Source of the DNA: Pseudomonadota bacterium
Lineage (GTDB): Bacteria; Pseudomonadota; Gammaproteobacteria; Burkholderiales; Casimicrobiaceae
DNA length: 34,840 bases
Reading direction: 5' to 3'
Assembly (NCBI GenBank): GCA_009786085.1
Contig: WQTW01000007.1
Span: 1 to 34,840, forward strand
The position numbers and the translations under genes were made by a program. A model generated the notes under the pieces. The model was given only the letters and a program-made list of their open reading frames with translations, did not search any database and had not been told where the DNA came from. The stretch's first letter is position 1; every line of letters starts with the position of its first letter. This document shows, in pieces, positions 16,613-23,965 of the stretch.

Positions 16613-16756
16613 AGGGCGAATGCGCTACGCGCTCGCCAGCGCCGCGTTCGCCGCACCATGCTGCGTTGCTCCTCCTCGCGGGGTAGTAGCCCGCGGCGGC
16701 GTCGCGCCTTGTCTGGCACAGCGATCGCAGCACTGGCGAACACGTCCAACTGAGGT
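16613..16756. repeat. Dispersed repeat, copy B
   Basis: This copy lies between divergent gloB and the methyltransferase gene and shares with copy A (11128-11235) the core at 16656-16681 and weaker similarity on both flanks. It opens long frames on both strands that make both neighbouring genes look N-terminally extended. It is GC-rich, with no recognisable transposase, so it may be a non-autonomous element. Confidence 0.6.
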
Positions 16757-16775
16757 TTTTAGGATAATCACCACC

Positions 16776-17549
16776 ATGAGCGCATCATCGGACTTACCGC
16801 CGGACATGTCAACCGCACCGCCAACCGCAACTTCGCCGGAAGAACCGCACGGCTGGCAGACGCCGCTCGGACAATACCTGCTGACCCGCGAACAAGCCTG
16901 GTTCGATCGCACCGTTCCCGACCTCTTCGGTTTTTACGCGCTGCAAATCGGATTGCCGCAACAACCGCTGCTGACACAATCGCGCATCCCGCACCGCTGG
17001 ACGCTCGCCTTTGATTCGCCCGCCAAAGTTCGCGCCGATCCGCACGCATTGCCGCTGCCCGATGACGTGATCGACCTGATCGCGATGCCGCACGCCCTTG
17101 AGTTTACCGATGATCCACATCAATTGCTGCGCGAAGCGCACCGCGTGCTGCGCCCCGAAGGACGCTTGTTGATCGTCGGCATCAACCCTTATTCACTGTT
17201 CGGCCTATGCCAACGCTTCAACAAAGACCGGCAACCGCCCTGGAATGGCCGCTTCCTGAGCGCCTACCGCGTCAAAGACTGGCTGACACTGCTCGGATTC
17301 GATATTGTCGGCGGCGGTTTCGATGCTTACGCGCCGCCGTTTGCGCGCGCCAACTGGCTCGCCCGTTGCAACCGCCTCGAAAAAGCGGGGGATCGCTGGT
17401 GGCCGATTGCGGGTGGTATCTACTTCCTGCACGCCGTCAAAAAAGTAGTCGGCATGCGCGTGATCACCCCGGTGTGGCAACGCAACGCCCGCCGCAAAAA
17501 CTGGGCGGCAGCGCACAAAACACCGCAAGGACAAGAAAAACGCTTCTGA
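16776..17549 (+). CDS. yafS: SAM-dependent methyltransferase, YafS-like
   Basis: The product (257 residues from ATG 16776, with AGGA at about 16761) has a class I methyltransferase fold of the Methyltransf_11 type: LPLPDDVIDLIAMPHALEF around the acidic loop, HQLLREAHRVLRPEGRLLIV as the post-motif helix-strand, then the NPYSLFGL block. The position between gloB and rnhA is that of E. coli yafS, and the C-terminal HAVKKVVGMR resembles that family. The methyl acceptor is unknown. The N-terminal 25 residues are Pro/Ser/Thr-rich and probably disordered. The last codons are basic (RNARRKNWAA). Confidence 0.88.
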   Translation: MSASSDLPPDMSTAPPTATSPEEPHGWQTPLGQYLLTREQAWFDRTVPDLFGFYALQIGLPQQPLLTQSRIPHRWTLAFDSPAKVRADPHALPLPDDVIDLIAMPHALEFTDDPHQLLREAHRVLRPEGRLLIVGINPYSLFGLCQRFNKDRQPPWNGRFLSAYRVKDWLTLLGFDIVGGGFDAYAPPFARANWLARCNRLEKAGDRWWPIAGGIYFLHAVKKVVGMRVITPVWQRNARRKNWAAAHKTPQGQEKRF

Positions 17550-17601
17550 TGAACAGCGAAAGCGGTTAGCGCGTTTTCGGTTCGAAGGCATACACTTTTT
17601 T

Positions 17602-17646
17602 CCCTCTCCTGCTTGCGGGAGAGTGACCCGAAGGGTCGGGAGAGGG
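17602..17646. repeat. Dispersed hairpin repeat upstream of rnhA
   Basis: Outer arms CCCTCTCC (17602-17609) and GGGAGAGG (17638-17645) enclose a second GGGAGAG and an ACCC-GAA-GGGT mini-hairpin. This is a type of intergenic hairpin repeat common in proteobacterial genomes. Just downstream (about 17690-17720) is a reverse copy of the CGCAAAGAACGC-type repeat seen again at 18225, 33050 and 34260 onward. Confidence 0.6.
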
Positions 17647-17730
17647 GAAATGAAAGCGGGAAATAAAAGCCCTTCCCTTCAAGATTCTCTTTGTGTTCTA
17701 TGCGTTCTTTGCGGTTAAAATAAAATCATC

Positions 17731-18219
17731 ATGACCCGAATCGTTGAAATCTATACCGATGGCGCTTGCAGCGGCAACCCCGGCCCCGGCGGCTGGGGTG
17801 CGTTGCTCATCTTCGGCGACGCCCGCCGCGAACTCTTCGGCGGCGAAGCGCACACCACCAACAACCGCATGGAACTGACCGCCGTCATCGAAGCCCTCGC
17901 CGCGCTGACTCGCCCCTGCGATGTGCGGCTTTACACCGATTCCGTTTATGTCAAAAGCGGTATCGAACAATGGATTCACAACTGGAAAAAAAACGGCTGG
18001 AAAACCGCCAACAAAAAACCCGTCAAAAACGACGACCTCTGGCAAACCCTTGACCGCGAAGCCGCCCGCCACCAGATCGAATGGCATTGGGTCAAAGGCC
18101 ACGCAGGCCATCCCGGCAACGAACGCGCCGACGCCCTCGCCAATCAGGGCATCGAGACTGTTCGGGCGGCAGGCGTAGCCCGGATAAGCGAAGCGTCATC
18201 CGGGAACCAAAAAACATGA
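17731..18219 (+). CDS. rnhA: Ribonuclease HI
   Basis: RNase HI cuts the RNA strand of RNA-DNA hybrids (R-loops, primers). All catalytic residues fall at E. coli numbering: Asp10 ([18 protein letters not shown]), Glu48 (NNRMELTAV), Asp70 (LYTDSVYV), His124 ([14 protein letters not shown]) and Asp134. The protein has 162 codons; the last 15 or so ([16 protein letters not shown]) are encoded by a dispersed palindromic repeat that reads CCCGGATAAGCGAAGCG, so the native C-terminus has been replaced or extended by a repeat insertion without harm to the core. There is no good Shine-Dalgarno before ATG 17731. dnaQ, the usual next gene, is absent. Confidence 0.97.
   Translation: MTRIVEIYTDGACSGNPGPGGWGALLIFGDARRELFGGEAHTTNNRMELTAVIEALAALTRPCDVRLYTDSVYVKSGIEQWIHNWKKNGWKTANKKPVKNDDLWQTLDREAARHQIEWHWVKGHAGHPGNERADALANQGIETVRAAGVARISEASSGNQKT
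18172..18212. repeat. REP-like palindromic repeat at the rnhA 3' end
   Basis: The stem is CCCGGAT with ATCCGGG around an AAGCGAAGCG-type loop, the same unit that recurs at 34208, 34312, 34423 and 34653. Here it forms the final codons and stop of rnhA. A degenerate copy is at about 18391-18438. Confidence 0.75.
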
Positions 18220-18321
18220 TTTAGCCGCAAAGAACGCAAAGAGCACAAAGCGTCATTCTGCGCGTGTAGGGGCAGGTTTCAAACCTGCCCTTTTGGGTCT
18301 CGCGCGGAGACGCTGAGAAAA

Positions 18322-18741
18322 ATGGAGCGCGGGCGTCTCGCCCGCAAAGATACGAAATGGGGTGCCCCGCCCGCGCTTCATTCAGAAGCTCGTAGCCTGG
18401 ACAAGCAAAGGCGAAGTGCCGCGAAGCGCCATCCGGGATCAGCGCAGCGCCGCAGGCGCGCAACGTGAGTAACCGTCGGTGGAGCGTGAGCGTAGCGAAC
18501 GCGAAACCGGCGGGACGGACAATACCATTCCCCAGCCCTGCAAGGGCTGAATAATGTTTATTTGTTCAGCCCTTGCAGGGCTGGATGCGTGTGAAGTATT
18601 CGCTTTCCGCCGGTTCCGCTCGCGGTGCTCGCTTCACCGACGGTTACTCACGTTACGCCCCTTCGGGGCTCAGGTATCAAAAAAGCATTCTCACGCGAAA
18701 GCCGACGGAGGTTTGTTGCGGGCGAGACGCCCGCGCTCCAT
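18322..18741. repeat. Nested inverted-repeat mosaic, gene-free
   Basis: The gap 18220-18836 has no credible gene. Three inverted repeats are nested: outer 26-bp perfect arms 18322-18347 and 18716-18741; middle 24-bp arms 18462-18485 and 18631-18654 (one mismatch); and inner 20-bp perfect arms 18532-18551 and 18565-18584, built on CCAGCCCTGCAAGGGCTGAA. Left of it are a CGCAAAGAACGC repeat (about 18225) and a GGCAGGTTTCAAACCTGCC hairpin (about 18270). The whole block could fold into one long structure. It looks like successive insertion of repeats into each other; no transposase is present. Confidence 0.75.
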
Positions 18742-18754
18742 AAAGAAGCAAGTA

Positions 18755-18824
18755 TTTCTGAAAACAACCACAGATGGTAGAATAGACACTCACGCGCACT
18801 ACCTGCCCGAAACACCAGGGCAGG
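18755..18824 (+). promoter_or_regulatory. Candidate ssrA promoter and precursor leader hairpin
   Basis: An extended -10 (TGG followed by TAGAAT, 18778-18783) lies about 54 bp before mature tmRNA; the -35 (TTTCTG, 18755-18760, 17 bp away) is weak. The transcribed 5' precursor would contain a perfect 7-bp hairpin, CCTGCCC (18802-18808) with GGGCAGG (18818-18824), to be removed during maturation. Confidence 0.4.
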
Positions 18825-18836
18825 CTCATCGAATAC

Positions 18837-19197
<361 letters not shown>

Positions 19198-19280
19198 ACA
19201 CGTCATCCAGAGCCGTCCAATGCGTAGGCTGGACGCGGAAACGTGAATGGACGACCGCGAGTAATCGGAGGTATTGGATG

Positions 19281-19300
19281 GCTCCTTAACGGAGCGTTTC
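19281..19300. terminator. Weak terminator-like hairpin after ssrA
   Basis: GCTCC-TTAAC-GGAGC (19281-19295) is followed by GTTTC. It overlaps the last codons of the leftward Sel1 gene, so it could end either transcript. Upstream, 19209-19285 holds a larger imperfect inverted repeat (GAGCCGTCCAAT against ATTGGATGGCTC). Both are weak evidence. Confidence 0.3.
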
Positions 19301-20221
19301 GCTCATTCGCTTAAGATTATTTTTAGCTCCTGCATGCCCCAGTTCCGCTGCTTTGCGAAACCGTCTTATGGCTTTGTTTTTAGCCTCTCCTTTAAATTCG
19401 CCTCGACCCTCGCAGTACATCAGCCCAAGATTATAGTGAAGCTCAGCCTCTCCAACTTCCATTACAACACAATGCTGCTTTGAGGTTTCGTTCTTTGCTA
19501 CGTTATAGCCTGATTCACGCACATCTCCGAAAATAAACTGAGCTACCGTATTTCCCTGTTCCGCTATTGCTTGATGCCAGTTTATGGCTCCAAGGAAACG
19601 GCGGGCTTTTTCATTTCCTTGCTCTGCTGCTTTGCGAAGCCACTGCATAGCTTCAAAATAGCTCAGAAACACACCTAAACCGTAGAAGCACATTATGCCA
19701 AGATTGCTTTGAGCTACCGCATGTCCTTGTTCCGCTGCCATACGAAACCATCTTACAGCTTCGGTATCATTCCGGGCGACACCCCGCCCTTCGTAATACA
19801 TTACTCCAAGATTGTTTTGAGCATCTTTGTATCCTTGTTCTGCTGCCTTGCCGTACCACTTCGCAGCTTCCGCGTCATTACGGGCAACGCCACGCCCACG
19901 GAAACACATTGACCCAAGAAAAAACTGGGATTTAGCATGTCCTTGTTCCGCCGCCCTATGAAACCATTTCGCAGCCTCGGCATAGTTCTTGGATATACCT
20001 CGGCCTAATTCATACATTCGCCCAAGGCCAAAATAGGCAGTCGCATAACCTTGTTTCACAGCCTCGCAAATCCATTTCATGGCCTCAGCGTCGTTCTGAA
20101 CAACGCCCCGACCATCGGCATACATCATTCCAAGGGAACATTGCGCCCGCGCATCTCCTCGCTTTGCCGCCTTGCGAATCGCCGTGATCTGATTGTTCGT
20201 TAAGGAATCAAAACCATCCAT
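19286..20221 (-). CDS. Sel1-like repeat protein
   Basis: The 311-residue protein is built of about seven Sel1-like (SLR) repeats of 36 residues, e.g. AAEQGHAKSQFFLGSMCFRG with the following RGVARNDAEAAKWYGKAAEQG. SLR solenoids mediate protein-protein contacts in signalling and envelope processes. There is no signal peptide, so it is predicted cytoplasmic. One repeat (around residues 215-250) is diverged. It starts 5 nt after the stop of the protease gene, so the two are very likely one transcript and may act together. Repeats are degenerate enough not to be recent duplications. Confidence 0.9.
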   Translation of the reverse strand: MDGFDSLTNNQITAIRKAAKRGDARAQCSLGMMYADGRGVVQNDAEAMKWICEAVKQGYATAYFGLGRMYELGRGISKNYAEAAKWFHRAAEQGHAKSQFFLGSMCFRGRGVARNDAEAAKWYGKAAEQGYKDAQNNLGVMYYEGRGVARNDTEAVRWFRMAAEQGHAVAQSNLGIMCFYGLGVFLSYFEAMQWLRKAAEQGNEKARRFLGAINWHQAIAEQGNTVAQFIFGDVRESGYNVAKNETSKQHCVVMEVGEAELHYNLGLMYCEGRGEFKGEAKNKAIRRFRKAAELGHAGAKNNLKRMSETLR

Positions 20222-20226
20222 GATCT

Positions 20227-21402
20227 CTATTTCCCTTTGCAGACGAAGCTAAACAGCACTTCTCCTATAGAGCCCGGAATGATCGGCTCTGAGGAATACG
20301 AGTTGCCTGAAGCTACAACCGCTTTATCAGAATTGTAGTAAACATAATAAACTTTTAGTAATGTTTTGCTTGAGCAGTTAATCGAGAGTTTATTTTTTGC
20401 AAAAACGTACCGTACCCCCACAGGGTTGAGGCGCGACTCCGCTGGGGGGCGCAATCCCGAACGGGTACGCGGGTTCGCAGAGATGTATTGAGGTTTTTTG
20501 TACTCAATATTTACCCAAAACTCCACAGGCGAAACGCTACTAATTGACCCCACGTCAATTTGCCAAATATTTTCTTGGGAATCCACACCAACGGCAACCC
20601 AGTTCGCGGTGCTTCCCGGTGCTTCTGATGAAAGAGGCGGCACTGGCTGTGGCTTAGTCATCGGAAGAGGCGTTTTCTGAGGGTTTTTTGGTGGCGGATC
20701 GGCAACAAATACATCTGTAAAAACGGCCACTAAAACTACCGCAGACTCAGCTTTTGCGCTTAGTTCAGGCAACGTCAATTTCCCTTGTGTTGCAACTTGT
20801 GGGCGCTTGATGGCTGGAACGGTCGCCATCAGCTCAAGTAAATAATTGCTTTTAATCGCATAATTAACATTTTCTGGGAGCATGCCGCTTGTTTGCAAAG
20901 CTGCTCTTGCTCCCAACTTAGCTACGATTACGCCTACTACGTTTCCCCTTTCATCAATCAACGGGCCACCAGAATTTCCCGGTTGGACAGGAACCGTTAT
21001 TTGAAACCGGCTAGGCTGTCCCTGAATACCGGATAAGCTACTGATGATCCCTTCCGTAACTTTTGCCTCTAAGCCTTGTAACTCCGGATTAGGAAACCCA
21101 ATGGTAAAGACTTTTTCTCCCTTCTTAACATTGTCTGACCCCATGACGGGTAAAAACGTAAATCCATCTCCTTCGACTTTTAATATAGCAAGATCGTTAT
21201 TGTTATCGACCTGAACAACCCGAGCTGCTTTGAATTGCCCCATCCGATCATAGACAGCAAAACTTTTCCCCCCCTCGATGACATGAAAATTAGTTGTCAA
21301 ATAACCATCATGCGAAACATAAAACCCCGTTCCAGAGCCGCAAAAAGCTGGGGAAGAAATCAGACACATGCCCAAGAGCAGCGAGATTTTTAAAAATCGC
21401 AT
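20227..21402 (-). CDS. Secreted trypsin-like (S1C) serine protease with extra C-terminal domain
   Basis: The 391-residue product starts with a signal peptide ending near SSPAFC. The catalytic triad is visible: His40 (TTNFHVIEGG), Asp70 (NNNDLAILKV) and Ser144 (PVQPGNSGGPLID), as in DegP/HtrA-type proteases. There is no PDZ domain; instead, a Pro-rich linker (about 236-262) leads to a C-terminal domain of about 130 residues (VAVGVDSQENIWQIDVGSI onward) resembling the surface-adhesin E-type domain of secreted proteins. It probably acts in the periplasm or at the cell surface. It is preceded by a small secreted ORF and followed by the Sel1 gene in the same direction. Confidence 0.88.
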   Translation of the reverse strand: MRFLKISLLLGMCLISSPAFCGSGTGFYVSHDGYLTTNFHVIEGGKSFAVYDRMGQFKAARVVQVDNNNDLAILKVEGDGFTFLPVMGSDNVKKGEKVFTIGFPNPELQGLEAKVTEGIISSLSGIQGQPSRFQITVPVQPGNSGGPLIDERGNVVGVIVAKLGARAALQTSGMLPENVNYAIKSNYLLELMATVPAIKRPQVATQGKLTLPELSAKAESAVVLVAVFTDVFVADPPPKNPQKTPLPMTKPQPVPPLSSEAPGSTANWVAVGVDSQENIWQIDVGSISSVSPVEFWVNIEYKKPQYISANPRTRSGLRPPAESRLNPVGVRYVFAKNKLSINCSSKTLLKVYYVYYNSDKAVVASGNSYSSEPIIPGSIGEVLFSFVCKGK

Positions 21403-21412
21403 TTTCGAAAAC

Positions 21413-21556
21413 TTATATGATCAGATAGACAGATATATAGGGAAAGCACGCCCCCCCCATCGGCATTCTACACAAGACATTTACTCTTGCTTGCGCGAAA
21501 AAAACGATTGCTAACGAGGAAGTAAGAAAGGTAAGGAATGTAATAATTGGTTTCAT
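21413..21556 (-). CDS. Small secreted or membrane ORF (47 residues)
   Basis: This short frame has one of the best ribosome sites in the window: AAAGGAGGGTGAAT directly before ATG 21556. The product begins MKPIITFLTFLTSSLAIVFF and then AQA, a plausible signal peptide, followed by a 24-residue tail with two Cys. A run of eight G (21452-21459) lies within the coding part; gain or loss of one base would change the last residues. The stop is 10 nt before the protease start, so it would be translated just ahead of it. I recognise no family. The ribosome site is direct evidence; the gene call is inference. Confidence 0.5.
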   Translation of the reverse strand: MKPIITFLTFLTSSLAIVFFAQARVNVLCRMPMGGACFPYISVYLII

Positions 21557-21578
21557 ATTCACCCTCCTTTAGTGATAT

Positions 21579-21860
21579 TTACTTACACAGGATGATCCAA
21601 GAGTTTCTCACCTCTTTGGTAAAAGGTTTGTTGTTCCTGTCCGCCATATCAGAATCAAGAAATTCGTATCCTGATGGGCAGGCTTTTCCTGCGTTCATGT
21701 AACAAACTCCAGGCGACACGCATTCCACAAGTTTTGCGGGGCTCCCATCCGCCAAGGTAATGTCACGTACCCCTTTGATCCTGGCATCACGGTGAGCACA
21801 ACCGTTGAGCAAAACAGCAGAAGCCGAAAGAACAAGAAGGGTTGCAAAGAACTTTTTCAT
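21579..21860 (-). CDS. Small lipoprotein of unknown function
   Basis: The 93-residue product has a clear lipoprotein signal, MKKFFATLLVLSASAVLLNG followed by Cys20, so it is a predicted envelope lipoprotein. The mature part has four further Cys (VECVSPGVCYMNAGKACPSG and a terminal ILCK), possibly two disulfides. ATG 21860 follows a strong GGAGGAAATAAAC site; the frame is open further upstream without support. It is 22 nt upstream of the small secreted ORF and so heads a four-gene leftward cluster with the protease and Sel1 genes. Confidence 0.75.
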   Translation of the reverse strand: MKKFFATLLVLSASAVLLNGCAHRDARIKGVRDITLADGSPAKLVECVSPGVCYMNAGKACPSGYEFLDSDMADRNNKPFTKEVRNSWIILCK

Positions 21861-21975
21861 GTTTATTTCCTCCAAAATGTTTTCACTAAAAATCAACACT
21901 TGAGCAAGAAATGCCCGAATAGCGTCAGCATTTCATTGACGAGCTGATAGGCTTCTGAAAACCCATTTACGGCCA

Positions 21976-22051
21976 CTATGGGTGACATATTATGCTTGTT
22001 TTTCGATTTTGTCACTCATAGGACGTGGTCTCTAATAGCGGGTACTCATAG
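21976..22051 (+). promoter_or_regulatory. Candidate operators of the XRE regulator
   Basis: CTATGGGTGAC (21976-21986) and GTCACTCATAG (22011-22021) form an inverted pair with one mismatch in 11. A second ACTCATAG is at 22044-22051, exactly 30 bp after the first (22014-22021), about three helical turns. They sit just before the XRE gene and in the divergent promoter region of the lipoprotein-protease cluster. This is the pattern expected for an autoregulated XRE/controller protein; binding is inferred. Confidence 0.45.
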
Positions 22052-22060
22052 CATCCTTTG

Positions 22061-22327
22061 ATGAAAAGGATGAAAGACCCTGACAATCCCAAAAGCATCT
22101 TTGGACAAAAGCTCATTGAGTTGAGAAAAATCAAGGGCTGGTCGCAGGAGCGGCTTGCCCTGGAGAGCGGGATTGCCCGAAGCTATTTGGGTGGGGTCGA
22201 GCGCGGGCAACGCAACATTGCCTTGGTGAATATCTATAAATTGGCTCAGACGCTTGATGTCTCCCCGGCTACGCTAATGGAACCACCGACAGAAAGCGCC
22301 AAAAACGAAGCTAAAAGCAAAAAATAG
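22061..22327 (+). CDS. XRE-family HTH transcriptional regulator
   Basis: The 88-residue protein is a single HTH_XRE domain: FGQKLIELRKIKGWSQERLA, then LESGIARSYLGGVERGQRNI, ALVNIYKLAQTLDVSPATLM. Its small size and form resemble restriction-modification controller proteins and phage repressors, but no such partner genes are in the window. ATG 22061 is preferred; ATG 22070 is also possible, and a TTG at 22058 is less likely. It is divergent from the lipoprotein-protease-Sel1 cluster, with candidate operators in the shared intergenic region, and may control it. Confidence 0.88.
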   Translation: MKRMKDPDNPKSIFGQKLIELRKIKGWSQERLALESGIARSYLGGVERGQRNIALVNIYKLAQTLDVSPATLMEPPTESAKNEAKSKK

Positions 22328-22344
22328 TGCCTCTTTTAGAGGCA
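22310..22344 (-). terminator. Intrinsic terminator for leftward transcripts
   Basis: TGCCTC (22328-22333) and GAGGCA (22339-22344) form a 6-bp stem with a 5-nt loop; on the minus strand the stem is followed by CTATTTTTTGCTTTT. This suits transcripts arriving from the leftward genes at 22723-23965. It overlaps the end of the XRE gene. Confidence 0.4.
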
Positions 22345-22642
22345 GGGGTATGTATAAGATGCGCCCCTCCCCGTGGACGGCCAGTTCAGAAGTACCGGGG
22401 GTATAGGAAAGCAAAAACCAGAAGGAGTGCGTTGCATCCAGCCCTTAAAAAAGCTTCAGCTTTTGCTTGTCGGTCTGGTGTTAACATTGTCCTTGCAGGA
22501 GGCGTTTGGAACAAGGCAGCGAAAAAGTTTGGGGGTACATTTGGGGGTATGCCCGTTTTTTGCCAGCATAAATTTTTATGTAACTCAATAAGTTACGCGC
22601 TGAATGTGAAAGACGCCACCGACAGGTTGTCCGGGTTTATCC

Positions 22643-22680
22643 AATAAGCCGCTGTAAATCAGCGGCTTATTTCTTTTATT
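22643..22680 (+). terminator. Rho-independent terminator
   Basis: A perfect 12-bp stem AATAAGCCGCTG (22643-22654) and CAGCGGCTTATT (22660-22671) with a 5-nt loop is followed by a T-rich tail on the plus strand. It would end rightward transcripts from the XRE gene. The intervening gap (22328-22642) has no supported gene; it has GGGGGTA direct repeats (about 22399, 22530 and 22542). Confidence 0.75.
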
Positions 22681-22722
22681 TGTCCACGTTTGTCCGCATT
22701 CGTCCGCTTGCATCCAGCACGT

Positions 22723-23223
22723 TTACGGGGCATTCTGCCGGTTGACGCGCTCTTGTGCTTCACGTTCACGGATTGTTGGCTCACGCTTATAAACCGGCGT
22801 CTCTTGTTCCGACGCAGACGCTGATCGACTTCCAAACGGTTCATGGTTGGACATTGACGACACGGCGCCATCAACAATGGTGAGAAGGTGGCGGCGTTCA
22901 TTCTTCGTGTACCACCAGCTTTCGGTTATTTTGTCAGAGATCGTGCGCGTCGTGATGGTCTCCGGCTCTCCCCATATGGAACGCACCTGTCGCGTTGTCA
23001 TTCCAACCTGAATTTGCCCGCCACCCGGTTGCAGACGCACGGATTCTTCGCTTCGGACAACAGCGCTTTCACGGATTTCCAGCCTTTCGCCCTCTGCGCA
23101 CGGCTTGCTTCTGTACTCTATTTTCCCGTCCGGTGTCGGGCATTTATAAACGGTTGCGCTTGCATTGATGGCGAAAAGCGCGAAGAAGATGAAAAGGGCG
23201 TGTTTCATGAGCGTTTTTTTCAT
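22723..23223 (-). CDS. Periplasmic DUF4124-like protein
   Basis: From ATG 23223 the product is 166 residues with a signal peptide (MKKTLMKHALFIFFALFAIN then ASA). The mature N-terminus TVYKCPTPDGKIEYRSKPC is the DUF4124 pattern, a small domain common in proteobacterial periplasmic proteins. A second segment, QVGMTTRQVRSIWGEPETI, resembles the SmpA/OmlA (BamE-like) motif. The C-terminus is charged and probably disordered. Other starts (GTG 23235, ATG 23208) are possible. It follows the 241-residue gene by a few bases, so the two are co-transcribed. Function unknown. Confidence 0.82.
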   Translation of the reverse strand: MKKTLMKHALFIFFALFAINASATVYKCPTPDGKIEYRSKPCAEGERLEIRESAVVRSEESVRLQPGGGQIQVGMTTRQVRSIWGEPETITTRTISDKITESWWYTKNERRHLLTIVDGAVSSMSNHEPFGSRSASASEQETPVYKREPTIREREAQERVNRQNAP

Positions 23224-23239
23224 TAAGCTATTCACGATC

Positions 23240-23965
23240 TTAATTTCCTATAATTGTTTTTCCGTTAATCGTCAGGCGCGTGACCTGCTCACCATCTACG
23301 GTTGTTTTGCAAGATGCGATAGCTCTTTTTTTATAACCGTAGCTGTCCATAACGCTAATGTAATCGTTTCCCCCCCAATTAAAAATGATGGCATCACTTC
23401 TTTTTATTGCCCTGGTGTAAGGTAGGATAGTGCTTTTTCCAGTCGGGTCAAACAGAACTGTTCTTATTGCCTTAATACACGTTTCACGAGCTTTTTTTTC
23501 GCCCCCGCCTCCAGCATCGCCGCATTTTGATAACTGCGATAACACAAAGCCCGCCACGATGAGAGCGCCCAACACCTTAAAAACGATGTTCATTTGACCA
23601 AACGTTCCAACCGGAATAGCTTCGGCTGTTTTGTTATCTGGTTTTGCGGCTGTTGTTGAAGGCGCAGCAACTGGTGCGGCTTGTTCTTCGCTTTTTTTGT
23701 TATCCTGCGCTTGCAACGTCAGATTTTTGTAAGTGTTGATATCCGTTTCAGCGACGAAAGAGCGCCCGTCTTTCAGAGCGCACTCAAACGGCACAAGACC
23801 GCGCGTTGCGCCTTCGGTTTTCTTGACAGCGATGCTGACGATAGCCTTGCCGCTGATTCCTTCTTTCAGGTCGTCGTCGCCTTGCTTGATGAGCACAAGT
23901 TTCCCGTCGCTGAAAGCGTGACCAGCGCCTTTTTTGAAGTCTCCTGCTAATACCGTGAATGACAC
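23240..23965 (-). CDS. Unknown single-pass membrane protein
   Basis: I do not recognise a named family for this 241-residue protein. It starts at a GTG (23965) with AGGAGA just upstream. Residues 1-85 form a compact domain (SFTVLAGDFKKGAGHAFSDG onward) that may resemble a small intracellular beta-rich domain. An Ala/Pro/Lys linker follows (about 88-120), then one membrane helix (about 127-146). The C-terminal part (about 155-241) contains CIKAIRTVLFDPTGKST and a beta-rich end with one Cys. There is no signal peptide. It is upstream of the DUF4124-like gene in the same direction. Confidence 0.75.
   Translation of the reverse strand: MSFTVLAGDFKKGAGHAFSDGKLVLIKQGDDDLKEGISGKAIVSIAVKKTEGATRGLVPFECALKDGRSFVAETDINTYKNLTLQAQDNKKSEEQAAPVAAPSTTAAKPDNKTAEAIPVGTFGQMNIVFKVLGALIVAGFVLSQLSKCGDAGGGGEKKARETCIKAIRTVLFDPTGKSTILPYTRAIKRSDAIIFNWGGNDYISVMDSYGYKKRAIASCKTTVDGEQVTRLTINGKTIIGN

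Noticed and set aside
16576..16749. N-terminal extension of gloB (58 codons), and likewise 59 codons before the methyltransferase start
   Set aside because: The codons come from a dispersed repeat shared with 11128-11235 and have no resemblance to either family.
22327..22647. 106-codon plus-strand frame after the XRE gene
   Set aside because: GTG start, no ribosome site, no family likeness, and it runs through hairpins and into the arm of a terminator.
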